From NCBI GenBank assembly GCA_012510745.1, contig JAAZHK010000031.1:1-14945 (forward strand): a stretch of 14,945 nt of DNA, in the 5' to 3' direction. The notes beneath the pieces are model-generated. The model made no database searches. It was not told the origin of the DNA and saw only the letters and a list, made by a program, of their open reading frames with translations. A program made the position numbers and the translations under genes. How positions within the stretch are numbered: position 1 is the stretch's first letter; each line of letters starts with the position of its first letter. The DNA comes from Mycoplasmatota bacterium (lineage in GTDB: Bacteria > Bacillota_I > Bacilli_A > RF39 > UBA660). This document shows, piece by piece, positions 14,652 through 14,945 of the stretch.

Positions 14652-14945
14652 TAAAAATCTAATATAATATTCATCAAAAGTTAAATTATTTTCATAAATA
14701 TAGGTAGCAATATCTATTCCAACATATCTATAATGCCAAGGTTCGTATTTATATCCTGTAATACTCTCTTTGTTTTTAGGGTATCTTAATATAAAACCAT
14801 ATTTATAAGCATTATTCAAAAGCCAGCTAGCTTCTTTTGAGTTATTAAATATATCATTATTTTTACTGGCAATATCCAGTGCTAAGCCGGTTTGATGTTC
14901 AGAGAAACCAGGTTTGGCAACATAATGTTTTACATAATTTTCACC
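14643..14945 (-). CDS. VanY-type D-alanyl-D-alanine carboxypeptidase, partial (N-terminus outside window)
   Basis: The last 100 residues of a minus-strand frame are present; the frame is open at the right edge. They read GENYVKHYVAKPGFSEHQTGLALDI, then EASWLLNNAYKYGFILRYP and later YKYEPWHYRYVG, ending in FLDK. SEHQTG and LDI supply a zinc-binding His and Asp, and EPWH supplies the catalytic Glu and third metal ligand His of the M15B/VanY family. These enzymes trim the terminal D-Ala from peptidoglycan stems or precursors. This does not imply vancomycin resistance: no vanH, vanA or vanX neighbour is visible and such enzymes are common housekeeping wall proteins. A signal peptide or anchor, if present, lies outside the window. 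Confidence 0.92.
   Translation of the reverse strand, partial: GENYVKHYVAKPGFSEHQTGLALDIASKNNDIFNNSKEASWLLNNAYKYGFILRYPKNKESITGYKYEPWHYRYVGIDIATYIYENNLTFDEYYIRFLDK

Noticed and set aside
14643..14945. Vancomycin resistance cluster
   Set aside because: Only a VanY-type carboxypeptidase fragment is visible; no ligase, dehydrogenase, dipeptidase or two-component system lies beside it.

Overview
The window is very AT-rich (clearly below one third GC by eye), densely packed bacterial chromosome from a low-GC Firmicute (Bacilli, probably one of the uncultured Mollicutes-related lineages). The evidence is the codon bias to AAA/AAT/TTA/ATT, GGTGA/GGAG-type ribosome binding sites and the Bacillus-like gene neighbourhoods. 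TGA acts as a stop (murC and nusB end with it) and Trp is encoded by TGG, so this is the standard code and not the mycoplasma code. MurC, a VanY-type carboxypeptidase, the spore protease Gpr and SpoIIP show a walled cell with at least part of a sporulation programme.

Layout. 1-5093 (+): the C-terminal two thirds of uvrC (its start lies upstream), a single prepilin-like protein, mutL, a divergent kinase-fold protein and miaA. 5107-6340 (-): a membrane-anchored transglutaminase-like protein and rpsT (ribosomal protein S20). 6448-8858 (+): gpr, spoIIP and a small membrane protein in the position of B. subtilis yqxA. rpsT is divergent from gpr, the same arrangement known in B. subtilis. 8924-10311 (+): murC and a previously unlisted 29-residue membrane microprotein coupled to it. 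10382-12751 (+): mutS. 12800-14625 (+): nusB-xseA-xseB as a tight, overlapping operon. 14643-14945 (-): the C-terminal part of a VanY-type D,D-carboxypeptidase, which runs off the window.

Function. DNA repair dominates: nucleotide excision (UvrC), mismatch repair (MutS plus an endonuclease-type MutL) and exonuclease VII (XseAB). Around it sit translation and transcription genes (MiaA, S20, NusB), wall synthesis and trimming (MurC, VanY), and spore engulfment and germination (SpoIIP, Gpr).

Regulatory architecture is unusually readable. Six non-sporulation genes or operons have an extended -10 element (TGN followed by a TATAAT-like hexamer), while gpr and spoIIP lack it. Six gene ends carry a hairpin terminator that includes the stop codon of the gene. 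No tRNA, CRISPR, insertion sequence or prophage was seen, and no gene-free stretch exceeds about 110 bases. Most of the window is conserved housekeeping. The parts least explained are the kinase-like protein, the lone prepilin, the microprotein after murC and a large dyad inside the murC promoter.
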